Assembly: GCA_015059905.1 (NCBI GenBank)
Contig: SUZN01000002.1
Span: 315,742 to 379,741, forward strand
DNA from: Rikenellaceae bacterium
GTDB taxonomy: Bacteria > Bacteroidota > Bacteroidia > Bacteroidales > Rikenellaceae
Length of the DNA stretch: 64,000 nt
Reading direction: 5' to 3'
The notes beneath the pieces were generated by a model, which worked only from the letters and a program-made list of their open reading frames with translations, ran no database searches and was not told the origin of the DNA. Positions 35,170 to 43,082 of this stretch are shown here, one piece after another (position 1 is the stretch's first letter; every line of letters starts with the position of its first letter). A program made the position numbers and the translations under genes.

Positions 35170-38127
35170 TTAGAATGTTAAGTCCAAACCAAATGTAAAC
35201 TGACGCGACATTGGGTATTGTGCCGCATAGATGTTCGACGTACCCTCTGGGTCAAGACCCGAGAATTTAGAGAAGGTCAAGAGGTTCTGCGCCTGCGCAT
35301 ATACTCTCACACCACTCAACACGCGTGTCTTCTTCAACAAATCAGCGGGTAACGAATAGCTAATCATAAGATTCTTCAATCGCAGGAATGAGGCATCCTC
35401 CAACAGACGGCTATCGAACTCGGTATATTCACCGTGACGTGGGATATCGGTCACATCGCCTGGCTGTTTCCAGCGACCCAACAGACGCGCCGACTGGTTA
35501 TACGATGCGAAACGACCATTCGACTCGTCAAAGTAACGGTCGTTGTTAATCATCCAGCGGTCAGCTACCCAGCTGAACTGTGTGCTCAACTGAATACCCT
35601 TCCAGCTCAACGCCGTACCGAAACCACCCTGCCAGGGGGCGTGGTAGCTCTTGCCTACCAGCACCTTATCCTCGTCACGAAGCTCGGTTGTAAGCTCACC
35701 GTTCTTGTCATACCACAGCGCATCTCCGTTTGCAGGGTTTACACCCGCATAGCGGTTGATGTAGAACTCGCCCAGAGCGTGACCCACGACCAGCTTGGTG
35801 TTGGTGTTTGAACGTTCGTACTCCTTCACACCGTTGTAGAGCTCGACAATCTCGTTGTGGTTGTATGAGACGTTGGCATTTACCGACCAGTTGAAGTTCT
35901 GTGTAGAGATAAGCGATGCGTTTACGTTAATCTCGGCACCAGCATTGACCATCACACCCACGTTATCCCAATAATAGCCGTAGCCCGTAGTGGCATAAGG
36001 TGCAGGCACCTCCATCAACATATCCGATGTGCGCTTGTAATAGAGCTCCAAATCAACATTCAGACGATTCCAGAAACCTGCGTGGATGGCAAAGTTGGTT
36101 GTCCAGGGCTTCTCCCATCCCAGATTCTCGTTACCTGGCTGCATCAGCGCAACACCAGCATTGCCAACATAGTCAAGACCGCCGCCTACCAAAGCCATAT
36201 GCTCGTAGTTAGGAATAGAGGAGTTACCCGACGTTCCTGTCGAGAGTGAGAGCTGCGCGTTGGTGAGCCAGCGCGACGCAGAGTCCATAAACTTCTCATT
36301 ACGCATATCCCACATAAAGCCTACTGACCAGAATGCTGCCCAGCGACGCGAAGAACCGAAACGTGACGAACCATCGGCACGCACAGCGGCCTCCACAAAG
36401 TAGGTATTCTTGTAGTTATACTCACCACGCGAGAAGAACGACAGGAAGCCATAATCGGAGTCGGTCGTGTCGCTCCACGATGTGGCGCGTGTACCTGTCG
36501 AGATGTTTGTCAAGCGGTCGTTATTCTGCCCCTTGGTCATCAAGCTGAACGCCTCGTAGTGATAATCCACACCCTCGTGACCGAGCATCACGTTGAATGA
36601 GTGGTCGTTATCCACCGTAAAACGATAGTTGGCTGTGTTGGTCACGGTCAGCGTATGACCATCGGTTGTAGAACGCGAAGCCGAGCCCTGACCCTGATTA
36701 GGCGCATAGCTTGGATACGACACGCCGAAGCCTGTGGTGTGAGAGTAATCAACACCAAACTGCGAACGCAGTGTCAAGCCCTCGATAGGTGTCGCCTCGG
36801 CAAATATTGTCGAGATGAGCTTGTATTTCTTATAATTCACAGGGTTGTTCTTGAGCCACTCCAATGGGTTCTGACCATTACCCTTCCACGTTCCATCGTT
36901 AATCGAAGCGAGCGAGCCATCCTTGCGGTATGGGTCCCAATAAGGCATCATAAAACGAGCTGCCGAGATAGGTGTAACGAGTGTATAAGCACCCTCGTCA
37001 GCCTGCTGGATATTCTGGAAGTTGAGCATTGTATTGCTACCCACCTTCAACCAATCTGCCGCCTTGCGGTCGAAATTGGCACGCATAGAGTAACGCTCGA
37101 ACATTGAACCGATGGCAGTACCGTCCTGGCTGTAATAACCGCCCGAGAGATAGTAACTGCTCTTGTCATCAGCACCCGACACAGCCAGCTCGTGACTCTG
37201 CAACATTGCCGATGAGTTGAATACAACATCCATCCAATTTACGTTAATCTGACCCAGCACATTGTAGTTCTGACCCTCGGTCATACCAATCTCCTTCTCA
37301 TAGGCGATACGCTCCTGGGTATTCATCAAATCCCACTTGCCACTTGCCACCTGCGAAAAACCCATCTGCATACGATACTCGATGCGAGGACGCTCGGCAC
37401 GACGACCGCGCTTGGTGGTGATTACAATCACACCGTTTGCCGCACGTGCACCGTAGATTGAGGTTGATGAGGCATCCTTCAACACCGACAAAGACTCGAT
37501 GTCGGCTGGGTTGATTGTGTTAAAATCGCTGCTTGAGATAGGCACACCATCCAGAATGTAGAGTGGTGCTGTGCCAGAGTTGATAGAGTTAGTTCCTCGA
37601 ATGGTCATCACCGCCGAAGCACTTGGCTCTCCCGTGTTAGACAACACCGTCAAACCTGCCACCTGACCCTGCAACGCCTGATCGAAGGCTGCGGTAGGAG
37701 TAGATTCGATTTTCTCGGTCTTGACACTTGAGATTGAGCCCGCCACAGTACCTTTCTTTCGCGTACCGTAGGCGATAACCACAACGTCGTCGATAGACTC
37801 CGTCTCACTCTTCATTTCAAGATCATACTTGACCTCGCTCTTGTCGGAGGGCACCGTCCACACCTCCTCCTCGAAACCCAGGTAGGAGAATGTAAGCGTT
37901 GTGCCGCCCGCAACAGTGATAGTGTAAGCACCATCAATGTCGGAGGTCACACCTTGCATTTCGCCAGCTACAACCGAAACACCTATCAAAGGTTGTTTAT
38001 CATCCGCAGATGTGATTGTGCCGCTTACGGTCACCATCTTCGCCTGCTGGGCATACGCCACAGGCATAGCACATAGGAGCGCTACGAGGAGACCAAAAAT
38101 CAGTTTATAAAAATCATATTTACGCAT
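35170..38127 (-). CDS. SusC-like TonB-dependent outer-membrane transporter
   Basis: The encoded protein has about 985 residues. A signal peptide starts at MRKYDFYK and ends near YAQQ. The carboxypeptidase-D-like regulatory domain (VTVSGTITSADDKQPLIGVSVV) comes next, then a TonB box/plug (VVVIAYGTRKKGTVAGSISSV, GTAPLYILDGVPI) and a 22-strand barrel ending in RQFTFGLDLTF. It imports the ligand held by SusD. At the start, 38127 is chosen over an upstream GTG at 38145 because a well-formed promoter overlaps the latter. This puts the ATG only a few bases after the predicted transcript start. Confidence 0.95.
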   Translation of the reverse strand: MRKYDFYKLIFGLLVALLCAMPVAYAQQAKMVTVSGTITSADDKQPLIGVSVVAGEMQGVTSDIDGAYTITVAGGTTLTFSYLGFEEEVWTVPSDKSEVKYDLEMKSETESIDDVVVIAYGTRKKGTVAGSISSVKTEKIESTPTAAFDQALQGQVAGLTVLSNTGEPSASAVMTIRGTNSINSGTAPLYILDGVPISSSDFNTINPADIESLSVLKDASSTSIYGARAANGVIVITTKRGRRAERPRIEYRMQMGFSQVASGKWDLMNTQERIAYEKEIGMTEGQNYNVLGQINVNWMDVVFNSSAMLQSHELAVSGADDKSSYYLSGGYYSQDGTAIGSMFERYSMRANFDRKAADWLKVGSNTMLNFQNIQQADEGAYTLVTPISAARFMMPYWDPYRKDGSLASINDGTWKGNGQNPLEWLKNNPVNYKKYKLISTIFAEATPIEGLTLRSQFGVDYSHTTGFGVSYPSYAPNQGQGSASRSTTDGHTLTVTNTANYRFTVDNDHSFNVMLGHEGVDYHYEAFSLMTKGQNNDRLTNISTGTRATSWSDTTDSDYGFLSFFSRGEYNYKNTYFVEAAVRADGSSRFGSSRRWAAFWSVGFMWDMRNEKFMDSASRWLTNAQLSLSTGTSGNSSIPNYEHMALVGGGLDYVGNAGVALMQPGNENLGWEKPWTTNFAIHAGFWNRLNVDLELYYKRTSDMLMEVPAPYATTGYGYYWDNVGVMVNAGAEINVNASLISTQNFNWSVNANVSYNHNEIVELYNGVKEYERSNTNTKLVVGHALGEFYINRYAGVNPANGDALWYDKNGELTTELRDEDKVLVGKSYHAPWQGGFGTALSWKGIQLSTQFSWVADRWMINNDRYFDESNGRFASYNQSARLLGRWKQPGDVTDIPRHGEYTEFDSRLLEDASFLRLKNLMISYSLPADLLKKTRVLSGVRVYAQAQNLLTFSKFSGLDPEGTSNIYAAQYPMSRQFTFGLDLTF

Positions 38128-38133
38128 AACGCG

Positions 38134-38164
38134 CAAAAGTAACACTTAATATTGAGATGGCAAA
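38134..38164 (-). promoter_or_regulatory. Promoter of the susCD operon
   Basis: On the minus strand TTTG (38161-38164), a 19-nt spacer and TACTTTTG (38134-38141) fit the consensus. With +1 expected near 38130, the ATG at 38127 would have a leader of only about 3 nt. Confidence 0.7.
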
Positions 38165-38379
38165 AAAAAGTAACATTTTTATGCCCAATTTAACAATTTG
38201 ATAATAATTCGCAACATACCTTAAATATATACGTGCAAGGAATAAATTTTCAGAAATACATTCCGTTACCGCATATTTTTCGCATATTAAGACTCATCTC
38301 GCGTATCAAAAAGTCTTCGCCTCGGTTTGGCATATCAATTGCACTCATCATTGGCAAGAATGATTCAAAATTATTTGAT

Positions 38380-38985
38380 ATGAAAAAAATTTTACACTTT
38401 CTCTTTTTGGCGAGCATCATCTTCGCCATCACAAGCTGCTCGAAGCAGGCAAAATGGAATCACGAGCAGAAGAAGGCGTTGCGCGACGCCCTGAACACAT
38501 ATCGCGAGATGATTTACCTGCAAGACCTCACCGACCCCGAATTTGTAATCTTCACCGATGGTGTAGCAGAGGATATCGAGGTGGCATACCCTGTATATAC
38601 CACCTTTGTGCAGCTGCCCGCTGTTGATGATACGCTTGATATGTTTGTCGTGACGGCAATCGTCGAGCAGCTAAACGAGAGCGCAAGCAATATGCGCCAC
38701 ATATATCCCTATCGCACATTGGTAAAGCAGGGCATCCTGCCCGACAAGCTCTCGCACGAGGAGCAGCATCTGTTCTACAAGTGCCTGGCGCAGAAGGTAA
38801 ATAATTATTACACCTCGCCCGCAGAGTTTCTCAGCGACATCATCAAGTCCGACACATCGGCGCAGTCGCAGATTGGCAAGTTCCAGGCAGAGTGCGCCAA
38901 CGACCTGTTTGATTGGGTGATTGAGGTTACCGAGGTAGATATTATCGAGCCTGCGACCACCCCTTCGACGCAACCAAAAAAGTAA
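38380..38985 (+). CDS. Hypothetical lipoprotein
   Basis: The encoded protein has 201 residues, counted from the ATG at 38380. A lipoprotein signal, MKKILHFLFLASIIFAITSC, begins exactly there, so upstream extensions of the frame are not used. The mature part is helical and acidic (QKKALRDALNTYREMIYLQDLTDPEF, FLSDIIKSDTSAQSQIGKF) and ends in a Thr/Pro tail. No family is recognised. It is a single gene between divergent susC and a terminator at 39044-39080. The 252-nt gap before it contains the susC promoter and AT-rich sequence. Confidence 0.7.
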   Translation: MKKILHFLFLASIIFAITSCSKQAKWNHEQKKALRDALNTYREMIYLQDLTDPEFVIFTDGVAEDIEVAYPVYTTFVQLPAVDDTLDMFVVTAIVEQLNESASNMRHIYPYRTLVKQGILPDKLSHEEQHLFYKCLAQKVNNYYTSPAEFLSDIIKSDTSAQSQIGKFQAECANDLFDWVIEVTEVDIIEPATTPSTQPKK

Positions 38986-39043
38986 CACCACCACTGTAAT
39001 ATTACCTTTTTCCTAACAATTTTCGAGCTACGTTTAATGCTCA

Positions 39044-39080
39044 AAGGGACTCTCCTTCGAATTGAAGAAGAGTCCCTATT
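39044..39080 (+). terminator. Terminator of the lipoprotein gene
   Basis: GGGACTCT-CCTTC pairs with GAAGA-AGAGTCCC around a GAATT loop, followed by TATTTTAT. It lies about 60 nt after the stop at 38985 and may also serve the converging minus-strand operon. Confidence 0.82.
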
Positions 39081-39103
39081 TTATGATGCTGTATAACAAG
39101 AGG

Positions 39104-40897
39104 TTATAGAGAATTGACGTATTCTACCATAGCATCTATCTCCTCGGCTGTGATTTTACTCTTCTTGCCGAGTCCGTGACGATGCACCGTAAAGACCTCC
39201 TCCATCGTGGCAGCCCTGCCATCGAACAGGTATGGAGCCGTACGCCATACCTCGACAAGCGTAGGAGTATCCCAACCCTGCTTGAACTCCACATCATCGC
39301 CAATGACGTGCATCTTGCAATCGGTGTAATACTCGCCACTATGGCACGAGCCGCAACCATATTTATGAAATACATCGCGTCCTATCTTTGCCTTCTCCGA
39401 CAACTCGCCATCAACAAGATATGGGCTTGGTATGGGTTGCAGATTCTTCAGATACTCATCCACACAAGTGGCAATCTCCTCGCCCACCTCATTGAACTGG
39501 ATATACTTAAATCCTGCCCGCACCGCCAGCTCGCCATTTTCGCGGATGCCTGAAATCATACTTGGTGCGGTGAAGTGAGCCTTCATCATACTCTTGCAGT
39601 TCTTGGGATTTCCTGTGCCATCATTGAGGTTATCCCAATTAAGTCCGTCGGTACGACCCTCGCCTGGATGGCAGCCGTTGCACGATTGCCAATTCTGAAA
39701 GCAGTATGTCGCATCGTTAAAGTACTTCTCGCCTCGGTCAATGTCGCTCTCCACGCGATTCTGAACCATCGACGCGATAAGGATGTCGTCTGGCGCAGCG
39801 AGATTGACAATATTCAACGTATCGGAGAAGAACGTAGGCACATATACCTTATCCCCCTCCATCACAAAGTTACGAGGACCGTTGCCCTTGAGCGCCAAAC
39901 GTTGCCTCAGCCCAACGACAAACTTCAAATCATATGACAGCGACTCTTTATCTGCCACCTGCTTATACTTGGCAATAAACTCTGGATAGTTAATAACACT
40001 CAACTCGTGCGTACCGCTATGGCTCACAACCATTCTGTCGCCCACGCACTCGACATCCCACACACCCGCAGCGCCTCTATCGACCTCATCGAGCAAAATA
40101 GCGCCGCCGTAGCTTAAGTCCTTTACCGAAATTACGCTCACAGCGCTTGTATTCATCCAACCCTGCTGAAGCTGCGAGGTTGGGATTTGGAAACGCCCAA
40201 GATTGTGAGTCACAAACAGATACTCGCCATCGGGGCTTATTGCCATACCACGCAGAGCATTGCTTCCCGTAGCCAGCGGAATATCCTTTATTTTCTCGAA
40301 ACTTTCAACATCAACAACCGACACTGCGCCCGCCACAAAATCCTGATTTGCGCGCCCCACAGGCAAGAAATTAGCCACAAACAGATAGCGACCATCCTTG
40401 GACAAAAGAGCGTTTTTAGGCTCGCGCAAGACCTTCACCTCACGCGTAATGCTACGGCTCTCAAGGTCAATCTCGGTCACGGTTGTCTGGAACTGATTGC
40501 AGACATACATCCGCTTGCAGTCGGCGCTGATAACAGGCGAACAAGCACCCCTGCCCGTTGCGATGAACTGCACTGGCGCATCCTGCTCGGGGTCGATAAA
40601 CTCTACGCCTCCTTTGGCAAAGCTGGTTGTGGCATAGATTAACTTACCATCTGTCGCCACACCCGTAGGCTGCTCCGCCACCTGCCACGACTTGAGGCGG
40701 TTGCGACCATCGGCACTGTAAAGACTGATGGTTTTTGTACCCCTCTCGGCAGTGAGAAGCTTATCGCCAAACAGAGCTACATCGTTAATATACAACGGTT
40801 TACTCTGCTCAAGGCGCGACTGCTCGACAGAAAAGCCCAGCAACACAATCAAGAGCATTGGCGAGAGTAACAGGGTAAGAAATAGGCGCGTCTTCAT
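39104..40897 (-). CDS. YncE-like beta-propeller fused to dihaem cytochrome c
   Basis: The 597-residue protein has an N-terminal signal or anchor (LFLTLLLSPMLLIVLLGF). A seven-bladed YncE-like propeller occupies about 35-375 (SKDGRYLFVANFLP, SPDGEYLFVTHNLG). The C-terminal region resembles MauG/cytochrome c peroxidase proteins, with two haem sites: CNGCH (Cys406) and CGSCH (Cys515). It probably acts in the periplasm as an electron carrier or haem enzyme. It is the last gene of a four-gene operon with an FGGY kinase, a DeoC-like aldolase and a second haem-propeller protein. Substrate and redox partner are unknown. Confidence 0.85.
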   Translation of the reverse strand: MKTRLFLTLLLSPMLLIVLLGFSVEQSRLEQSKPLYINDVALFGDKLLTAERGTKTISLYSADGRNRLKSWQVAEQPTGVATDGKLIYATTSFAKGGVEFIDPEQDAPVQFIATGRGACSPVISADCKRMYVCNQFQTTVTEIDLESRSITREVKVLREPKNALLSKDGRYLFVANFLPVGRANQDFVAGAVSVVDVESFEKIKDIPLATGSNALRGMAISPDGEYLFVTHNLGRFQIPTSQLQQGWMNTSAVSVISVKDLSYGGAILLDEVDRGAAGVWDVECVGDRMVVSHSGTHELSVINYPEFIAKYKQVADKESLSYDLKFVVGLRQRLALKGNGPRNFVMEGDKVYVPTFFSDTLNIVNLAAPDDILIASMVQNRVESDIDRGEKYFNDATYCFQNWQSCNGCHPGEGRTDGLNWDNLNDGTGNPKNCKSMMKAHFTAPSMISGIRENGELAVRAGFKYIQFNEVGEEIATCVDEYLKNLQPIPSPYLVDGELSEKAKIGRDVFHKYGCGSCHSGEYYTDCKMHVIGDDVEFKQGWDTPTLVEVWRTAPYLFDGRAATMEEVFTVHRHGLGKKSKITAEEIDAMVEYVNSL

Positions 40898-40908
40898 CTG
40901 AAACGGGT

Positions 40909-42420
40909 TTATAATTCAGCCAATAAATTTGTCAATTTTTCAAAACGTGGATATACCTCCTCGGCATAGCGCACAGCATCTTCTGTCGGAGAATATAGAG
41001 CCTCGGTGCAATGAATCTTATCCAACTGCTGATAGCCACTCCACACGCCCGCACCATTGAATGCAAGTGCCGCAGCACCTAACGTAGCAGCCTGCTGGTC
41101 GATGTTAGTCTTTTCAATCTTGGTATTATACACATCGGCAAATATCTGCATCCACACCTTGCTCTTTGCGCCGCCACCGACGATAAGCATCTTATCTATA
41201 TCGGGATAATACATTCTGAATACATCAAGCGCCTTCTTCAGATTTAGCACCACTCCCTCCTGACTTGCGCGGATAATATCCTCGCGCGTATGCTGCAACC
41301 TTAAACCTGCAAAACCGCCCGACATATCTGCCGTAGGCTCAATGCTCGAGCCGCCCGCAAGGCTTGGGTTAAAGACCACGCCATTGGCTCCAACAGGCGA
41401 GTTATGCGCCAGCCTATCCATCGCGGCGTAGCTATTCTCACCGCCCTGTCGCTCCGCCTCAATCAAATCTTTACAAAACTGATTTCTAACCCATTGGAAG
41501 CTGCTACCTGCCGAAAAAATGCAGGTTGCCGAGGCGTACATTCCAGGCAGAAGATGTGCAAAGACATAGGGCTTATACTTAAAGTCCAGCACAGGCTCAT
41601 TTGCTACAAGCGCAATCCACGCCGAAGAGCCCAGCGAGGTATATACCCTACCATCGGCATTACCCTTTGCGCCGAGCGCCATACACGAGTTATCCACACC
41701 GCCGCACACGACCTTCACGCCCTCGGGCAGACCTGTGAGCTTAGCCACCTCCGCAGTGATACAACCCACCACGCCATCCGATGGGAGCAAATCGGGAAAT
41801 ATATCTGCATTCAAGCCCGACGCCTCAATAAATGCAGGCTCGTAGCTCCACTTTTTCAGGTTATAGACTCCGCTACCCGATGCGTAAGAGTGGTCGGTAG
41901 CCAGCACGCCCGTAAAACGATAGTTGCAGTAATCCTTCGTGCCGATAATCTTATCCACACGTTCAAACATCTCCGACTCGTGGCGTTTATACCACATAAT
42001 CTTAAAGACCGAGTAGCAAGGAGCTGGGAAACCATTACCCGTAGTCATATACCACTGCTCGTAGTCCACCTTCTCGAAGAACTCCGCAGCCTCCTGCTCG
42101 GCACGCTGGTCGCTCCATATAGGGGTCAGCTCACGCAACAGAGAGCCATCCTTACCTATCGGCACAACACCCAGACTATGACCCGAGATTGCCACCGAGA
42201 CGATGTTATCCACCTGCTCGGGAGCAAGTGCCGAAAGCAGAATGTGAGTAGATTCCACAATGGCATTCCACCAATCATCGGGACGTTGCTCCTGGAAGTT
42301 ATCGCCCGAAAAATAGGTCTTGTAAGGGATAAACGAATCCTTCAGAATCTCGCCATCCTGCGAAACAAGCGACGCCTTTGCTCCACCTGTTCCCAGATCA
42401 TATGCTACAACATATTTCAT
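40909..42420 (-). CDS. FGGY-family carbohydrate kinase (xylulokinase-like)
   Basis: The 503-residue cytosolic kinase has two actin-like domains. An ATP-binding start reads YDLGTGGAKASLVS. The sugar-binding loop has SGHSLGVVPIGKDG, the catalytic base is Asp in VCGGVDNSCMALGA, and a C-terminal signature reads DKMLIVGGGAKSKVWMQIFADV. FGGY enzymes phosphorylate ketoses and polyols; the closest look is xylulokinase, but the substrate is open. Its ATG overlaps the deoC stop by one base (TAATG), so the two are tightly coupled. Confidence 0.88.
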   Translation of the reverse strand: MKYVVAYDLGTGGAKASLVSQDGEILKDSFIPYKTYFSGDNFQEQRPDDWWNAIVESTHILLSALAPEQVDNIVSVAISGHSLGVVPIGKDGSLLRELTPIWSDQRAEQEAAEFFEKVDYEQWYMTTGNGFPAPCYSVFKIMWYKRHESEMFERVDKIIGTKDYCNYRFTGVLATDHSYASGSGVYNLKKWSYEPAFIEASGLNADIFPDLLPSDGVVGCITAEVAKLTGLPEGVKVVCGGVDNSCMALGAKGNADGRVYTSLGSSAWIALVANEPVLDFKYKPYVFAHLLPGMYASATCIFSAGSSFQWVRNQFCKDLIEAERQGGENSYAAMDRLAHNSPVGANGVVFNPSLAGGSSIEPTADMSGGFAGLRLQHTREDIIRASQEGVVLNLKKALDVFRMYYPDIDKMLIVGGGAKSKVWMQIFADVYNTKIEKTNIDQQAATLGAAALAFNGAGVWSGYQQLDKIHCTEALYSPTEDAVRYAEEVYPRFEKLTNLLAEL

Positions 42421-43082
42421 TACTCACACTCCTCCATTATCTTGATTGCCGACTTATAACCGATTCCAAAACGGCTCACGCCCTTCGCCTTCATCTCCAA
42501 AAGCGTGTTCAAATCTCGCACGCCGCCCGCCACCTTGAGCGGAATAGTATCGCCAACAGCCTGCTTGATTAGGTCGATGTGGTGCATTGTGGTAGCACCC
42601 GCCCAGCCTGTGCCTGTTTTGAGATATGCCACACCGCAATCGCGGATAATCACCGACGCCTTACCAATCTCCTCATCCGAGAGAAGGCACACCTCCATAA
42701 TGACCTTCAAAGGCAGTGGAGCAACAGCCTCCTTCACGGCGAGAATGTCGCTCTTGACCTCGTCATAGAAACCCGACTTGAGCTTGCCAATGTTCATCAC
42801 CATATCCACCTCGTCACAACCCGTAGCAACAAGCTCTTTAGCCTGCGCCACCTTCATCGTGGTGGTATCACCGCCCGAAGGGAAGCCTACGATGCCGCCC
42901 AAACCTGTCTGTGGCAGGGACTTGACAGCATCAACATATTTTTCAATCATACTTGGCATAGTGAAGATGCAGATAAAAGGATACTTCTTGCTCGCCTCGA
43001 TAATCTGCTCAATCTCACTCCAGGTAGAGTCAGCGCGCACGGCGCTGATATCAATTAACTGTGCTATCTGCTGCTTATTCAT
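42420..43082 (-). CDS. deoC: DeoC-family aldolase (deoxyribose-phosphate aldolase-like)
   Basis: The encoded protein has 220 residues counted from 43082. The start overlaps the preceding stop (ATGAATAA); an ATG at 43094 is possible. The class I aldolase barrel shows Schiff-base Lys155 in YLKTGTGW, Asp93 in DEVDMVMNIG and Lys126 in LKVIME, all matching DeoC. Canonical DeoC splits deoxyribose-5-phosphate. Here the pairing with an FGGY kinase and two haem proteins suggests another sugar phosphate, which is inference. Confidence 0.88.
   Translation of the reverse strand: MNKQQIAQLIDISAVRADSTWSEIEQIIEASKKYPFICIFTMPSMIEKYVDAVKSLPQTGLGGIVGFPSGGDTTTMKVAQAKELVATGCDEVDMVMNIGKLKSGFYDEVKSDILAVKEAVAPLPLKVIMEVCLLSDEEIGKASVIIRDCGVAYLKTGTGWAGATTMHHIDLIKQAVGDTIPLKVAGGVRDLNTLLEMKAKGVSRFGIGYKSAIKIMEECE

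Noticed and set aside
41404..42459. 351-codon plus-strand frame opposite the FGGY kinase
   Set aside because: Antisense to a clear kinase gene, with an Arg/His/Ile-rich product without domains.
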